A stretch of DNA of 64,000 nucleotides, taken from NCBI RefSeq assembly GCF_026013645.1, contig NZ_CP110224.1:1240001-1304000 (forward strand), in the 5' to 3' direction. Positions 35,499 through 44,451 of this stretch are shown here, in pieces; position 1 is the stretch's first letter; each line of letters begins with the position of its first letter. Below the pieces are notes generated by a model. The model ran no database searches. It had not been told where the DNA came from and saw only the letters and a program-made list of their open reading frames with translations. Source of the stretch: Virgibacillus natechei. Lineage in GTDB: Bacteria; Bacillota; Bacilli; Bacillales; Amphibacillaceae. A program made the position numbers and the translations under genes.

Positions 35499-36686
35499 AT
35501 GGGGATTATACTAGGGCTTTTGGCTATTATTATTGTCCTGGGCATAGCATACTTAATGTCGAATGATAAGAAGAATATCAACTATAAAGGCATTGGAATT
35601 ATGTTGTTAGCACAACTAATAATAACCTGGTTTATGTTTACAACTCAAATTGGACAAACGATTATTAATGGTATAGCGGAAGGTTTTAATAAATTAATTG
35701 AATTTGGAACAGAAGGCATCATGTTTGTGGTAGGTGGATTTGAACTTCAGGAAGGTGGCGTTTTCTTCTTTGATGTTCTATTACTCATCATCTTTTTTGC
35801 AACAATTCTTTCCGTCTTAACGTATTTAAAAATACTTCCTCCGATTATTAAATACTTGGGTGGAATTATTTCTAAAATAACTGGATTACCAAAAGTAGAA
35901 TCATTTAATGCTGTTAATAGTATCTTTTTTGGACAGTCAGAGGCATTGATAGCGATTCGTTCACAATTTCACCATTTAAATAATAATCGCTTATACATTG
36001 TCAGTGCATCAGCTATGAGTTCTGTTTCAGCTTCAATCGTGGGTGCTTATTTGCAAATGCTGCCACCTGAATATGTACTCGTAGCATTACCATTGAATAT
36101 GTTTAGTGCTATAATGGTTGCATCTATTATTGCACCTGTTAATGTTTCGAAGGAAGAAGATCATGTAGACGTGGAGAATGTTTCAGAGGATAGAAGTGTT
36201 TTTGAGGCAATGGGAAATGGTGCACTTGAAGGTGGTAAAATAGCCTTAATTGTTGCCGCCATGTTAATTGCTTTTATTGCATCATTGGAATTAGTCAACT
36301 GGTTAATTCAATTAGTGTTTGCTGGAATAACCTTGCAAGAGATACTAGGTTACATTATTGCACCAATCGGTATGTTAATGGGTATTGCTCCAAGTGAGGT
36401 AGTGGAAGCTGGATCCGTAATGGGAACCAAAATTGTAACAAACGAATTTGTTGCTATGCTTAGTTTCGAGCCGATGCTTGATACAATGTCCGAAAAAACA
36501 GTCGGTATTGTAACGGTGTTCCTAACAAGCTTTGCAAACTTCTCATCCATTGGGATAATTGCAGGTACGGTTAAGGGAATTGACAGTACTAAAGCAGGGG
36601 CTGTATCGGCATTTGGGATGAAACTTCTTATCGGAGCTACATTGGCATCAACACTGTCAGCAACGGTAGTTGGGCTTTTCCTGTAG
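35499..36686 (+). CDS. Concentrative nucleoside transporter (NupC/CNT family)
   Basis: ATG at 35499 follows AGAGGGGGAAGACCT. The 395 residues have about ten membrane helices. LPPIIKYLGGIISKITGLPK, then VESFNAVNSIFFGQSEALIA with the nucleoside/Na+ site, then SVSASIVGAYLQMLPPEYV and the C-terminal TSFANFSSIGIIAGTVKG, are CNT signatures. It imports nucleosides with H+ or Na+. Together with the NCS2 permease just upstream it makes a small salvage region, though repeats separate the two. Confidence 0.92.
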   Translation: MGIILGLLAIIIVLGIAYLMSNDKKNINYKGIGIMLLAQLIITWFMFTTQIGQTIINGIAEGFNKLIEFGTEGIMFVVGGFELQEGGVFFFDVLLLIIFFATILSVLTYLKILPPIIKYLGGIISKITGLPKVESFNAVNSIFFGQSEALIAIRSQFHHLNNNRLYIVSASAMSSVSASIVGAYLQMLPPEYVLVALPLNMFSAIMVASIIAPVNVSKEEDHVDVENVSEDRSVFEAMGNGALEGGKIALIVAAMLIAFIASLELVNWLIQLVFAGITLQEILGYIIAPIGMLMGIAPSEVVEAGSVMGTKIVTNEFVAMLSFEPMLDTMSEKTVGIVTVFLTSFANFSSIGIIAGTVKGIDSTKAGAVSAFGMKLLIGATLASTLSATVVGLFL

Positions 36687-36701
36687 ATGAATAATGCAAT
36701 T

Positions 36702-36729
36702 AAAAAACCGCCAATTTAGGCGGTTTTTT
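36702..36729 (+). terminator. Terminator of the nucleoside transporter gene
   Basis: AAAAAACCGCC and GGCGGTTTTTT form the stem. Confidence 0.9.
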
Positions 36730-36750
36730 AATATATAGCAATTTATCGCA

Positions 36751-36789
36751 GTTTAACGGACAAGTCGACTAAAGATAGCAGACGCCACA
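36751..36789. repeat. Dispersed repeat A, short copy
   Basis: GTTTAACGGACAAGTCGAC followed by TAAAGATAGCAGACGCC matches the opening of the copies at 9403 and 42206. It lies shortly after a terminator. The remaining bases to 37013 are AT-rich leader. Confidence 0.5.
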
Positions 36790-37013
36790 AAAGTGCAATT
36801 GCGCCACTACTTAATCCAACATTAAATACATACCAACTTGGGTTATCAGAATAGAATTAGAATAATACAGAATACCTTAAACTTTTCTCTTGTTATCCTT
36901 TGTTTCATACATAATATGCTTCCTTTTTTTAATGATTTCTTATAGGATAGAGAGAGTCATAAAGATTATTATACTGTTTTATTTCGCAATGCGAAAGAGA
37001 GGAAGAACATTTC

Positions 37014-38087
37014 ATGAAAAAGAAGCGAATTCTCTTCACTGGCGGTGGAACGGCAGGTCACGTAATTGTTAATTTGGCACTTATTCCATCATACCAGCGC
37101 GATGGTTGGGAAATTGATTATATAGGGTCAAAGGATGGAATTGAAAGAAAGCTTATCGGACAATTGGATGGTGTTACCTATCACCCGATTTCAACAGGTA
37201 AGTTGCGCCGTTATGCATCCAAGGAGAACCTTAAAGATCCATTTAAAGTATTGAAAGGAACCATGCAAGCATGGCGTATTATTGGAAAACAAAAACCTAC
37301 AATTATATTTTCCAAAGGAGGTTTTGTGTCTGTTCCTGTTGTTGCTGCCGCTAAATTACGGAGTGTACCAGCAGTCATTCATGAATCCGATTATACACCA
37401 GGACTAGCAAATAAAATTGCGATTCCTTTTGCCAAAAAAGTCCTGGCAACATTTGAAGAAACCATGCAATACTTACCTGAGAAAAAAGCAGCGTACGTTG
37501 GTGCTGTGATTCGTGACGAACTGTACCAAGGGAATAAGGAAAAAGGCTTAGCATTCGCAGGTCTCAGAAAAGATAAACCAGTTCTGCTAATAATGGGGGG
37601 GAGCGGTGGTTCCGAGAAAATTAATACGACAGTAAGAGCTAGTTTGCCTAAGTTATTACCTTCATTTCAAATAATTCATATATGTGGTCACGATAAGGTT
37701 GACGAGTCGATTAATGAAAATGGATATGCGCAATTTGAGTACGTGAATGAAGAATTGAAGGATATATTCGCGGCGACGGATTATGTATTGTCACGCGCAG
37801 GTTCAAACGCAATTTTTGAGTTCTTGGCATTGCGAATACCAATGCTTCTTATCCCGCTGTCAATAGGAGCTAGTAGAGGAGATCAAATTGTAAATGCCAA
37901 GTCATTTACGGAAAAAAGATACGCGCGATCCATGGAAGAAGAAGCATTATCAAAGGAGTCGTTAGTAGAAGAACTGCTACAATTGGAAGAATTTGCACCG
38001 CTAATGATTGAAACGATGCAAGATTATAAAAGTGAAAAGGCACGGGAACGGGTTATAGCAATCATAAATGAAACAAGAAAAGGATAG
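37014..38087 (+). CDS. murG: UDP-GlcNAc:undecaprenyl-PP-MurNAc-pentapeptide GlcNAc transferase
   Basis: ATG at 37014 follows GAGAGGAAGAACATTTC. The 357 residues have the GT28 GT-B fold: RILFTGGGTAGHVIVNLALI at the N-terminus, SKGGFVSVPVVAAAKL, VIHESDYTPGLANKIA, and the C-terminal UDP-GlcNAc site MGGSGGSEKINTTVR, SRAGSNAIFEFLAL and PLSIGASRGDQIVNA. It would make lipid II on the inner membrane face. HESDYTPG and SIGASRGDQ differ from the usual HEQNAxPG and ...DHQ, as in the second MurG-like proteins of some bacilli. The gene stands alone, outside a division cluster. Confidence 0.87.
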   Translation: MKKKRILFTGGGTAGHVIVNLALIPSYQRDGWEIDYIGSKDGIERKLIGQLDGVTYHPISTGKLRRYASKENLKDPFKVLKGTMQAWRIIGKQKPTIIFSKGGFVSVPVVAAAKLRSVPAVIHESDYTPGLANKIAIPFAKKVLATFEETMQYLPEKKAAYVGAVIRDELYQGNKEKGLAFAGLRKDKPVLLIMGGSGGSEKINTTVRASLPKLLPSFQIIHICGHDKVDESINENGYAQFEYVNEELKDIFAATDYVLSRAGSNAIFEFLALRIPMLLIPLSIGASRGDQIVNAKSFTEKRYARSMEEEALSKESLVEELLQLEEFAPLMIETMQDYKSEKARERVIAIINETRKG

Positions 38088-38126
38088 AAGAAGATTTACT
38101 GATAATGTGATCATACTAATTATAGA

Positions 38127-38166
38127 AAATCTCTCCTGGTTGATTACCAAGAGAGATTTTATTATT
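38127..38166 (+). terminator. Terminator of murG
   Basis: AAAATCTCTC and GAGAGATTTT form the stem around CTGGTTGATTACCAA, in which TTGGT can also pair internally. Confidence 0.85.
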
Positions 38167-38361
38167 TAAAAAGGAATATTACGAGAAAACTGAACATTTT
38201 GACTCATATCCAAATAATAATCAATTCAAAGTTATAGCGAGGTAAATAGCTTATATAGCTGATATCACCCAATATTATGAATGTAATGCAATATAACCAC
38301 TATTTTTGCTATCTTTTAACTGTTAAGTAGATTTGTAGATTTATGTCGAATTAGGTAAGGT

Positions 38362-38432
38362 TATAATGTAGTAAAAAGATCCTGAAATTTCATGATACAT
38401 TGTCCTCGTAAATGGAATCGATCCACATTTAC
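38362..38432 (+). promoter_or_regulatory. Leader of the betaine transporter operon with palindromic site
   Basis: A -10 TATAAT lies at 38362-38367 with a poor -35. Some 40 bases further, 38408-38432 is a 25-base near-palindrome: GTAAATG and CATTTAC flank an ATCGAT centre. A site downstream of the start suits a GbsR/OpcR-like roadblock repressor, but the binding protein is unknown. The rest of the roughly 480-base gap 38088-38566 is AT-rich with no gene. Confidence 0.4.
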
Positions 38433-38566
38433 AATCTAAGCTTGATAACCTTCACCTGTACGGATTACATATTTCAACTTAGAAAAATTATGTTTTTTAG
38501 GCTTTTGCAACTTCAACAATACTTCAGGGAACCAATCAAAGGAAGAATAAAGGAGGAAATATATTT

Positions 38567-39583
38567 ATGAAAAAGAAATTAATCGTTTTATTTTCTATTT
38601 TTATTTTAGTAGTACTTTCTGCCTGTGGTGATGATACGGAATCAGAAAATGATACGGGAACGGAAAGTGACATTGACACCATTGTTTTGTCTGATGCGGG
38701 ATGGGACAGTAACCGTGTTCATAATAGTATTGCACAAATGATCATTGAAGAAGGTTATGATCAGGATACAGATGTAACAGCAGGAACAACTGCAGCAACG
38801 TTTCAAGGACTTGTTGATGGCGACATTAATGTTTACATGGAAGCATGGACGGATAACATAAAAGAAATCTACGAAGAGGCGATTGAAGCTGGTGATATCG
38901 AAGAGATTTCTGTAAACTTTGATGATAATGACCAAGGGTTGTATGTACCAACATATGTTATTGAAGGTGATCCGGAGCGTGATATTGAACCAATGGCACC
39001 TGATTTGAGAACAGTAGAAGATCTAAAAGATTATCCTGAGGTGTTTGAAGATCCAGAAGATCCAGAGCGTGGGAGAGTTATCAATGCACCAAGTGGTTGG
39101 GCTGTGCAAGAAGCCATTGATGCGAAATTTGAAGTATATGGTTTGGACGAAACATTAAATAATTTTATGCCAGGTTCAGATGCTGCTATTGTAGCTTCTC
39201 TTACAGATGCATATGAATCAGGAGAGGCTTGGGTTGGCTATTACTGGTCACCTACAGGAGTTACAGCACAATATGATTTAACACTATTGGAAGAGCCTGC
39301 ATTTGATGAAGAAATATGGGAAGAAACAAAAGCGACAGAATTTCCTCCAAATGATGTTACGGTTGCCGTTCATAAGGATTTACCAGAACAAGCACCTGAT
39401 GTCGTAGAGTTTTTGAGTAATTATGAGACGAACAGTGATCTTACGGAGCAAGCTTTAACCTATATGGATGAAAACGATGCCGACCCAGAAGAAGCTGCAA
39501 TCTGGTGGATGGAAGAACATGAAGACATTTGGACAAGTTGGGTTTCCGACGAAATTGCTGAAAAAGTAAAAGAAGCTTTGTAA
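38567..39583 (+). CDS. Glycine betaine/proline betaine-binding lipoprotein
   Basis: ATG at 38567 follows AAAGGAGGAAATATATTT. The 338-residue protein begins with a lipoprotein signal ending LSAC (Cys near residue 20) and an acidic linker. The OpuAC-type binding domain has VLSDAGWDSNRVHNSIAQMI, VYMEAWTDNI, APSGWAVQEAI, GEAWVGYYWSPTG and AIWWMEEHEDIW; several Trp/Tyr could form the aromatic cage for a quaternary ammonium. It is strongly acidic, as expected for an outer-surface protein of a halotolerant species. It is the first gene of a three-gene ABC importer, unlike B. subtilis opuA where it is last. Confidence 0.9.
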   Translation: MKKKLIVLFSIFILVVLSACGDDTESENDTGTESDIDTIVLSDAGWDSNRVHNSIAQMIIEEGYDQDTDVTAGTTAATFQGLVDGDINVYMEAWTDNIKEIYEEAIEAGDIEEISVNFDDNDQGLYVPTYVIEGDPERDIEPMAPDLRTVEDLKDYPEVFEDPEDPERGRVINAPSGWAVQEAIDAKFEVYGLDETLNNFMPGSDAAIVASLTDAYESGEAWVGYYWSPTGVTAQYDLTLLEEPAFDEEIWEETKATEFPPNDVTVAVHKDLPEQAPDVVEFLSNYETNSDLTEQALTYMDENDADPEEAAIWWMEEHEDIWTSWVSDEIAEKVKEAL

Positions 39584-39591
39584 TAACATAG

Positions 39592-39620
39592 AAGCAGCTG
39601 GCCGTGGGTTAGCTGCTTTT
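39592..39620 (+). terminator. Intra-operon hairpin after the binding-protein gene
   Basis: AAGCAGCT and AGCTGCTT form a stem with a TTTT end. Probably a partial terminator or mRNA stabiliser that keeps the binding protein in excess over the permease. Confidence 0.55.
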
Positions 39621-39704
39621 CCACTTAAAACTGTAGAAGAACAATATTTTTGCACGAACAAGCAGTATAAACGATTAATAAAATAACAGAGAGGAAATAA
39701 TTAT

Positions 39705-40562
39705 ATGGGAAGTTTTCCTGATATACGTACACAATTAGGTGATTATGCAGATCAATTTGTAGGGTTTTTAGATACAACATTTGAGAGTTTGTTTGATTTA
39801 ATATTTTTTATAGCATCTCGAACGATTAGTGGGATTTCAGATTTTTTAATATGGATGCCATGGTGGTTTTTTATTCTGATTGTAATTTTATTAGGTTGGT
39901 ATTTCAAATCGATATTATCAGGTGGCCTTTATGGCTTATTTATATTCATAATAGGGACATTCGGCTTATGGGAAGATATGATGGTGACAATTTCTCTTAT
40001 TATTTCAGCCGTATTGATTTGTTTAATAATTGGACTTCCTGTAGGTATATGGATGGCATTTAGTAAAGGGTTCTCTAATGTGATGCGACCGCTTCTTGAT
40101 GCCATGCAGACAATGCCAAGTTTTGTTTATCTGATTCCAGCTATTTTCTTTTTTGGATTAGGAAATGTATCTGCTATTTTTGCAACGTTAATTTACGCTG
40201 TGCCACCCGTTATTCGTTTAACAGAATTAGCTATTCGTGGTGTAGACAAGGAAGTAGTCGAGTCTGCTGAATCGTTTGGTTCATCAAAATGGCAAACGCT
40301 GAGAAAAATTCAATTGCCACAAGCATTGCCAACGATAATGGCTGGAGTAAACCAAACAACAATGATGGCACTTGCAATGGTTGTTATTGCTTCCATGGTA
40401 GGAGCCTCAGGACTTGGGGAGCAAGTACTAGTATCGATCAATCGTATTGATATCGCATTAGGTTTTGAAGCAGGTATTAGTATTGTATTTTTAGCTGTTA
40501 TAATTGACCGCATTACGAACGGAGTAGCAGATAAATTTCAAAAGCATAGGGGTGTAAATTAA
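39705..40562 (+). CDS. Betaine ABC transporter permease
   Basis: ATG at 39705 follows GAGAGGAAATAATT. The 285 residues contain six or seven membrane helices (first at about 45-60) and the EAA loop ELAIRGVDKEVVESAESFGS then LRKIQLPQALPTIMAG near 185-220. LDAMQTMPSFVYLIPAIFFF is characteristic of OpuAB/ProW. It imports glycine betaine-type osmolytes with its neighbours. Its stop shares one base with the ATPase start (TAATG). Confidence 0.92.
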   Translation: MGSFPDIRTQLGDYADQFVGFLDTTFESLFDLIFFIASRTISGISDFLIWMPWWFFILIVILLGWYFKSILSGGLYGLFIFIIGTFGLWEDMMVTISLIISAVLICLIIGLPVGIWMAFSKGFSNVMRPLLDAMQTMPSFVYLIPAIFFFGLGNVSAIFATLIYAVPPVIRLTELAIRGVDKEVVESAESFGSSKWQTLRKIQLPQALPTIMAGVNQTTMMALAMVVIASMVGASGLGEQVLVSINRIDIALGFEAGISIVFLAVIIDRITNGVADKFQKHRGVN

Positions 40563-41767
40563 TGTCAAAAATTAAAATAGAAGAGGTTTCAAAAATCTTT
40601 GGCCCAAAGCCGAAATCTGTTATTCCGATGATAAAAGATGGAAAGTCTAAAGAAGAAATTTTAGCAGAAACCAATCATACAGTTGGTGTGTACAATGCTT
40701 CGTTAGATATTAAGCAAGGGGAAGTTTTTGTTATTATGGGGTTGTCAGGCAGTGGTAAGTCAACCTTTATAAGGTGCTTTAACTTATTGAACAAACCAAC
40801 AACTGGTTCTATCTTTCTTGATGGGGAGGATATTGTAAAATATAATAATGAACAGCTTAAAAAAGTAAGGCAAGAAAAAATAGCAATGGTTTTCCAGCAC
40901 TTTGGTTTATTTAGTCATAAAACGATACTGGCAAATGTTGAATATGGGTTGGAAATTCGTAATGTATCAAAAGAAGAACGTCATGCAATTGCAATGGAAA
41001 ATATTGAAAATGTCGGATTGAAAGGCTATGAAGATAAATATCCGGATGAATTATCAGGTGGGATGCAGCAACGAGTTGGCTTAGCTCGTGCTTTGGCAAA
41101 TGATCCGGAAATACTATTGATGGATGAACCATTCAGTGCACTTGATCCGTTAATTCGTCGTGAAATGCAGTTGGAACTCTTAGATATCCAGGAAAGATTG
41201 CAAAAAACGATCATTTTTATTACGCATGATGTAAATGAAGCATTTAAAATAGGTGATCGAGTTGCTGTGATGAAAGATGGTCGAATTGTACAGGTTGGGA
41301 CACCAGAGGAAATTATTGAAGCACCTGCAAATGAATATATCTCTGAATTCATTAAGGATATTGATCGGTCGAAAGTATTCCAGGCAGAGCATGTTATGAT
41401 TAAGCCAAATGCGCTGGTTTCCATTAAAGATGGCTTAAATGTAGCTGTGAAGGAAATGGAGGAAAACGGAATATCCAGTGTGTTTGTTGTCGATCGCGGG
41501 CGTCGCCTTCAAGGTATTATTACCATTGACGATGCCATCAAAGGTATAAAGGAAAAGCAAACATTGGAAGAAGTTCTGCGTCATGATGTAACAGTAGTTA
41601 AACAAGATGAATATGTGAATGATTTAATTCCAAAAGCGCTAGAGTCAATGTTTCCTCTTGCGGTTGTAAATGAAGAAGAGAAAGTGGTAGGTTTTATTTT
41701 ACGTGTTCATGTATTGTCTGGATTGGTTGCAGAGGATATTAATGAAAGTGAAGAGTATTATGGATAA
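40562..41767 (+). CDS. Betaine ABC transporter ATP-binding protein with CBS domains
   Basis: The 401-residue protein has the OpuAA/ProV architecture: an N-terminal extension (KIFGPKPKSVIPMIKDGKSK), Walker A MGLSGSGKSTFIRC near residue 60-68, Q-loop FQHFGLF, signature LSGGMQQRVGLARAL near 162, Walker B ILLMDEPFSALDPL and H-loop ITHDVNEAF, then two CBS motifs from about 280 (EENGISSVFVVDRGRRLQGI). CBS domains of this family sense ionic strength or c-di-AMP to switch the importer. The operon therefore probably supports osmoprotection. Confidence 0.93.
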   Translation: MSKIKIEEVSKIFGPKPKSVIPMIKDGKSKEEILAETNHTVGVYNASLDIKQGEVFVIMGLSGSGKSTFIRCFNLLNKPTTGSIFLDGEDIVKYNNEQLKKVRQEKIAMVFQHFGLFSHKTILANVEYGLEIRNVSKEERHAIAMENIENVGLKGYEDKYPDELSGGMQQRVGLARALANDPEILLMDEPFSALDPLIRREMQLELLDIQERLQKTIIFITHDVNEAFKIGDRVAVMKDGRIVQVGTPEEIIEAPANEYISEFIKDIDRSKVFQAEHVMIKPNALVSIKDGLNVAVKEMEENGISSVFVVDRGRRLQGIITIDDAIKGIKEKQTLEEVLRHDVTVVKQDEYVNDLIPKALESMFPLAVVNEEEKVVGFILRVHVLSGLVAEDINESEEYYG

Positions 41768-41772
41768 TATTG

Positions 41773-41807
41773 AAAAACAGTTAATCAATTAGATTAACTG
41801 TTTTTTT
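41773..41807 (+). terminator. Terminator of the betaine transporter operon
   Basis: AAAAACAGTTAATC and GATTAACTGTTTTTTT form the stem. Confidence 0.9.
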
Positions 41808-41910
41808 AAATTCAATCATAGTATAAATGACTCATTTTTCTAAAAGTTAATTGTCTCTATTTGCCGAATGATGTAAGATAGATAAAACAATTGATGAGGA
41901 GGTTGACGAA

Positions 41911-42144
41911 ATGGGAGAGATAGTTCGTAATTGTCGTTTGTGTAAAATGCGAATGGAAAGTGGCCCATTTACGATGTGCGCAACTTGTCTTGTGGAAAAT
42001 GAAAGAGTTACAAGTTTTATTAATAAAAAACCTCACGTGTCAATAGAAGAGATTGCTCGGTCAACACATGTACCTCATAAGAAAATTGAAAAAATGATAG
42101 ATTTGGGTCTTAATCGCAAAAATAAAAATATAACGAATGCGTAA
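41911..42144 (+). CDS. Small zinc-finger/HTH protein, YvyF-like
   Basis: ATG at 41911 follows GAGGAGGTTGACGAA. The 77 residues have two Cys pairs (CRLCKMRM and CATC), likely one zinc site, followed by VSIEEIARSTHVPHKKIEKM, which looks like a helix-turn-helix. This is the layout of the flagellar-operon protein YvyF, but no flagellar genes are near and the sequence has diverged. A small regulator is possible; the function is unknown. Confidence 0.6.
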   Translation: MGEIVRNCRLCKMRMESGPFTMCATCLVENERVTSFINKKPHVSIEEIARSTHVPHKKIEKMIDLGLNRKNKNITNA

Positions 42145-42173
42145 TAGTCCCTTTTTCAAATAACCTTACAGTG

Positions 42174-42202
42174 AATAACTCATTTAAATGAGTTATTTTT
42201 TT
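42174..42202 (+). terminator. Terminator
   Basis: AATAACTCATTTAAATGAGTTATT is a perfect palindrome followed by TTTTT. Confidence 0.88.
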
Positions 42203-42205
42203 CGT

Positions 42206-42288
42206 AGTTTAAAGGACAGGTCGACTAAATACGGCACGTCCTGGGACTGCGCGTAAATGCTCATCCCACCGAAAACATTTGTAAGTCA
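42206..42288. repeat. Dispersed repeat A, medium copy
   Basis: It begins immediately after a terminator T-run with GTTTAAAGGACAGGTCGAC and continues TAAATACGGCACGTCC, TGGGACTGCGCGTAAATGC and TCATCCCACCGAAAAC, shared with 9403-9480. No gene is in the surrounding gap to 42436. Confidence 0.6.
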
Positions 42289-42436
42289 TAAACGCCTAAT
42301 GAAAGAAGTTTTTGTAGAATATCGAGTAGTAAGTTGTTATTACTTTTTTTCTGATCATGATACGATAGAGAAAGTAAATATGATTTTTGGATTTGTAAAA
42401 TATAAGAAGAATTGAGCGTTTTTTGTGGGGTGACTT

Positions 42437-43258
42437 ATGGATTATGATGAGGAAAAAGAGAAACCTGATATTATAGATGAGGATTTGTATGAAGAATTTG
42501 ATGACGAAGAGCTTTATGAACTCGTACAGGAAGAACGTGAGAAAGCCTTAGAGAGAGCGCAACAGGATAAAAGTGATGAAAAAACAACACGACGATTTCC
42601 TAAATGGCCGTTTTGGCTTATTGCGATTGTTATGGTCTTCAATGTAATAGCGCTATTGCCGCAAACATTCTCGATCCCAGCAATTGATTTTTTGATTACA
42701 TCAGCTGAGTTGTCAACGAATGAAGAAATTCAATCCTATAAGGAAGCAGTCGTGGTAATAGAAACGGATGAGAATAAAGGAACAGGCTTCGCTATTTCAG
42801 CAGAAGGGACCATTTTAACAAATCATCACGTTATAGAAGGAGAAGAGAGTGTCACTGCCGCTTTTCCGGAAAATGGCCTTTTCTCAGCAGAAGTTGTGGA
42901 TACCTATCCAGAAATTGATATAGCAGTCCTAGAGACAGAAGCAGCTGAATATTTGCCGTATCTGGAACTCGCTGATGAAGCTGCCTTCGAGGTAAATGAT
43001 CCCATCTATTTTATTGGTAACCCTTTACAATTTAATGGGATTGCCAATAAAGGAAATATGATAGGTTATACTCAATTAGCCAGTTGGGAAGAAGAAGTAT
43101 TGATGATTGAGGCACCTGTTTATCGCGGAAACAGCGGAAGTCCGGTTATAAATGATGACGGGGAAGTGATTGGTGTTATATTCGCTACACTGGATCATGA
43201 AACACATGGAAATGTTGGACTTTTGGTGCCAATTGATTATTATTATGAATTTCAGTAG
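42437..43258 (+). CDS. Membrane-anchored trypsin-like serine protease (HtrA-like, no PDZ)
   Basis: ATG at 42437 follows GGGGTGACTT. The 273 residues start with a very acidic cytoplasmic segment of about 50 residues (DEDLYEEFDDEELYELVQEE), one membrane helix near 55-75 (WPFWLIAIVMVFNVIALL), then a trypsin fold with catalytic His in TNHHVIEG near 133, Asp in YPEIDIAVLE near 157, and Ser in YRGNSGSPVI near 236. It lacks the C-terminal PDZ domain of HtrA/DegP, so it may cleave specific envelope proteins rather than act in general quality control. Confidence 0.88.
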   Translation: MDYDEEKEKPDIIDEDLYEEFDDEELYELVQEEREKALERAQQDKSDEKTTRRFPKWPFWLIAIVMVFNVIALLPQTFSIPAIDFLITSAELSTNEEIQSYKEAVVVIETDENKGTGFAISAEGTILTNHHVIEGEESVTAAFPENGLFSAEVVDTYPEIDIAVLETEAAEYLPYLELADEAAFEVNDPIYFIGNPLQFNGIANKGNMIGYTQLASWEEEVLMIEAPVYRGNSGSPVINDDGEVIGVIFATLDHETHGNVGLLVPIDYYYEFQ

Positions 43259-43299
43259 AGGCTAGGATCATATCAGTTCTTAGCAGCTATATCTGTTTG

Positions 43300-43328
43300 A
43301 GAAAGGGTAACATCCCCTTTCTATTGTT
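43300..43328 (+). terminator. Terminator of the protease gene
   Basis: AGAAAGGG and CCCTTTCT flank a short loop; the run after it (ATTGTTT) is only moderately T-rich. Confidence 0.55.
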
Positions 43329-43384
43329 TGATATGAAACGAAAAAGGGTATTAATTACTATAAACGTTTGGAGGTGTTAAGTCC

Positions 43385-44101
43385 ATGTTATACTTCACAA
43401 CAGAATTAAAAACATACCATATATATGCTTCTGATGGTGAAATGGGGAAAATAAGAGACCTGTATTTTGACGACACACAATGGGCTATACGTTATGCTGT
43501 AGTTGACACAAGAAAGTGGCTTCCAGGTAGAAGGGTACTATTGTCCCCTACAGCCTTTATTAATCTGAATGAATCTAATGAGAACCTGGAAGTGAAATAT
43601 GATAAAGAAGCAATTCGCAATAGTCCCGCCATTCCTGAGGAAAATCCGATATCAAAGGATGTTGAAGACTCCTTAATTGATTATTATGGTTGGAGCAGGT
43701 ATTGGATAGGAAACGCATTGTGGGGGCCTGAATACGGTCCGTTATCTACATCTAAAGGAGAAGAACCGACTAAAGAGCAAATGAAATATGACCAACAAAT
43801 GAACGGGCAGGATTATGATTTAAGAAGTGAAAACGAGACGATTAATTATAAAGTACATGCCGATAATGGAAAAGTAGGAAGAGTTGCAGATATGATTTAT
43901 GACGATGAACAATGGAAAATACAATACATCGTGGTACAAAGCAATGAAAGTATGGTTGAAGAAGAATATATTGTCTATACTCCAGGGGACATACAATCCG
44001 TCGATTGGTTTGAAGAAGATATATATGTAAAAGGATCACTAGAAGAAATGAAACAGAGTAAATTATATAAGAGCAAAGAAGAAATCTTAAGTGATCTTTG
44101 A
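43385..44101 (+). CDS. PRC-barrel domain protein (two domains)
   Basis: ATG at 43385 follows TTGGAGGTGTTAAGTCC. The 238 residues contain two PRC-barrel repeats: TYHIYASDGEMGKIRDLYFD with WAIRYAVVDTRKWLPGRRVL (8-60) and NYKVHADNGKVGRVADMIYD with WKIQYIVVQ (about 155-205). The linker holds DYYGWSRYWIGNALWGPEYG. No signal or membrane segment. PRC barrels bind other proteins or RNA; in bacilli they occur in spore and stress contexts. The exact role is unknown. Confidence 0.85.
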   Translation: MLYFTTELKTYHIYASDGEMGKIRDLYFDDTQWAIRYAVVDTRKWLPGRRVLLSPTAFINLNESNENLEVKYDKEAIRNSPAIPEENPISKDVEDSLIDYYGWSRYWIGNALWGPEYGPLSTSKGEEPTKEQMKYDQQMNGQDYDLRSENETINYKVHADNGKVGRVADMIYDDEQWKIQYIVVQSNESMVEEEYIVYTPGDIQSVDWFEEDIYVKGSLEEMKQSKLYKSKEEILSDL

Positions 44102-44225
44102 TTTATTCTACGCAGATAAGTAAGAAAGTATAATTTTCCTACCTGCATAAGTGCGGGACTTTGGTTATCACCATAAAGTTTGGGGATAAGCAAGGCTTCT
44201 AACAATATAATATGCGAATTTGATC

Positions 44226-44256
44226 AAATGCCTCTCGCTAATTGGGGGCATTTTTA
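44226..44256 (+). terminator. Terminator upstream of sigI
   Basis: AAATGCC and GGCATTT with an internal C/G extension, followed by TTAATTT. Between 44102 and 44226 a hairpin ACTTTGGT/ACCATAAAGT of unknown role is seen; 44257-44450 is AT-rich leader with no gene and no recognisable SigI-type promoter. Confidence 0.65.
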
Positions 44257-44451
44257 ATTTGATTTAATATCTCAGAAAAAATGTAACATTTTAAATTTAT
44301 ACATAAAAAACATGTTATCGTCATATTGGTAATTAATTTTTAACGAAACTGTAATTGTTTTGATCTATCTATCGAGTGGGCTTGTACGTTATCATTATAC
44401 ATATTAAACACTGTTGAATGTTATAAATTATAGAATTAGAGATGGTGAATC

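Noticed and set aside
36890..37072. 60-codon frame overlapping the murG start
   Set aside because: No ribosome site and it runs out of frame into a certain gene.
41026..41424. Minus-strand frame of 132 codons within the betaine ATPase gene
   Set aside because: Shadow of a firmly assigned ABC ATPase without its own ribosome site.
44257..44450. SigI-dependent autoregulatory promoter before sigI
   Set aside because: I could not see the CCCCC and CGAA elements at proper spacing; only AT-rich sequence.
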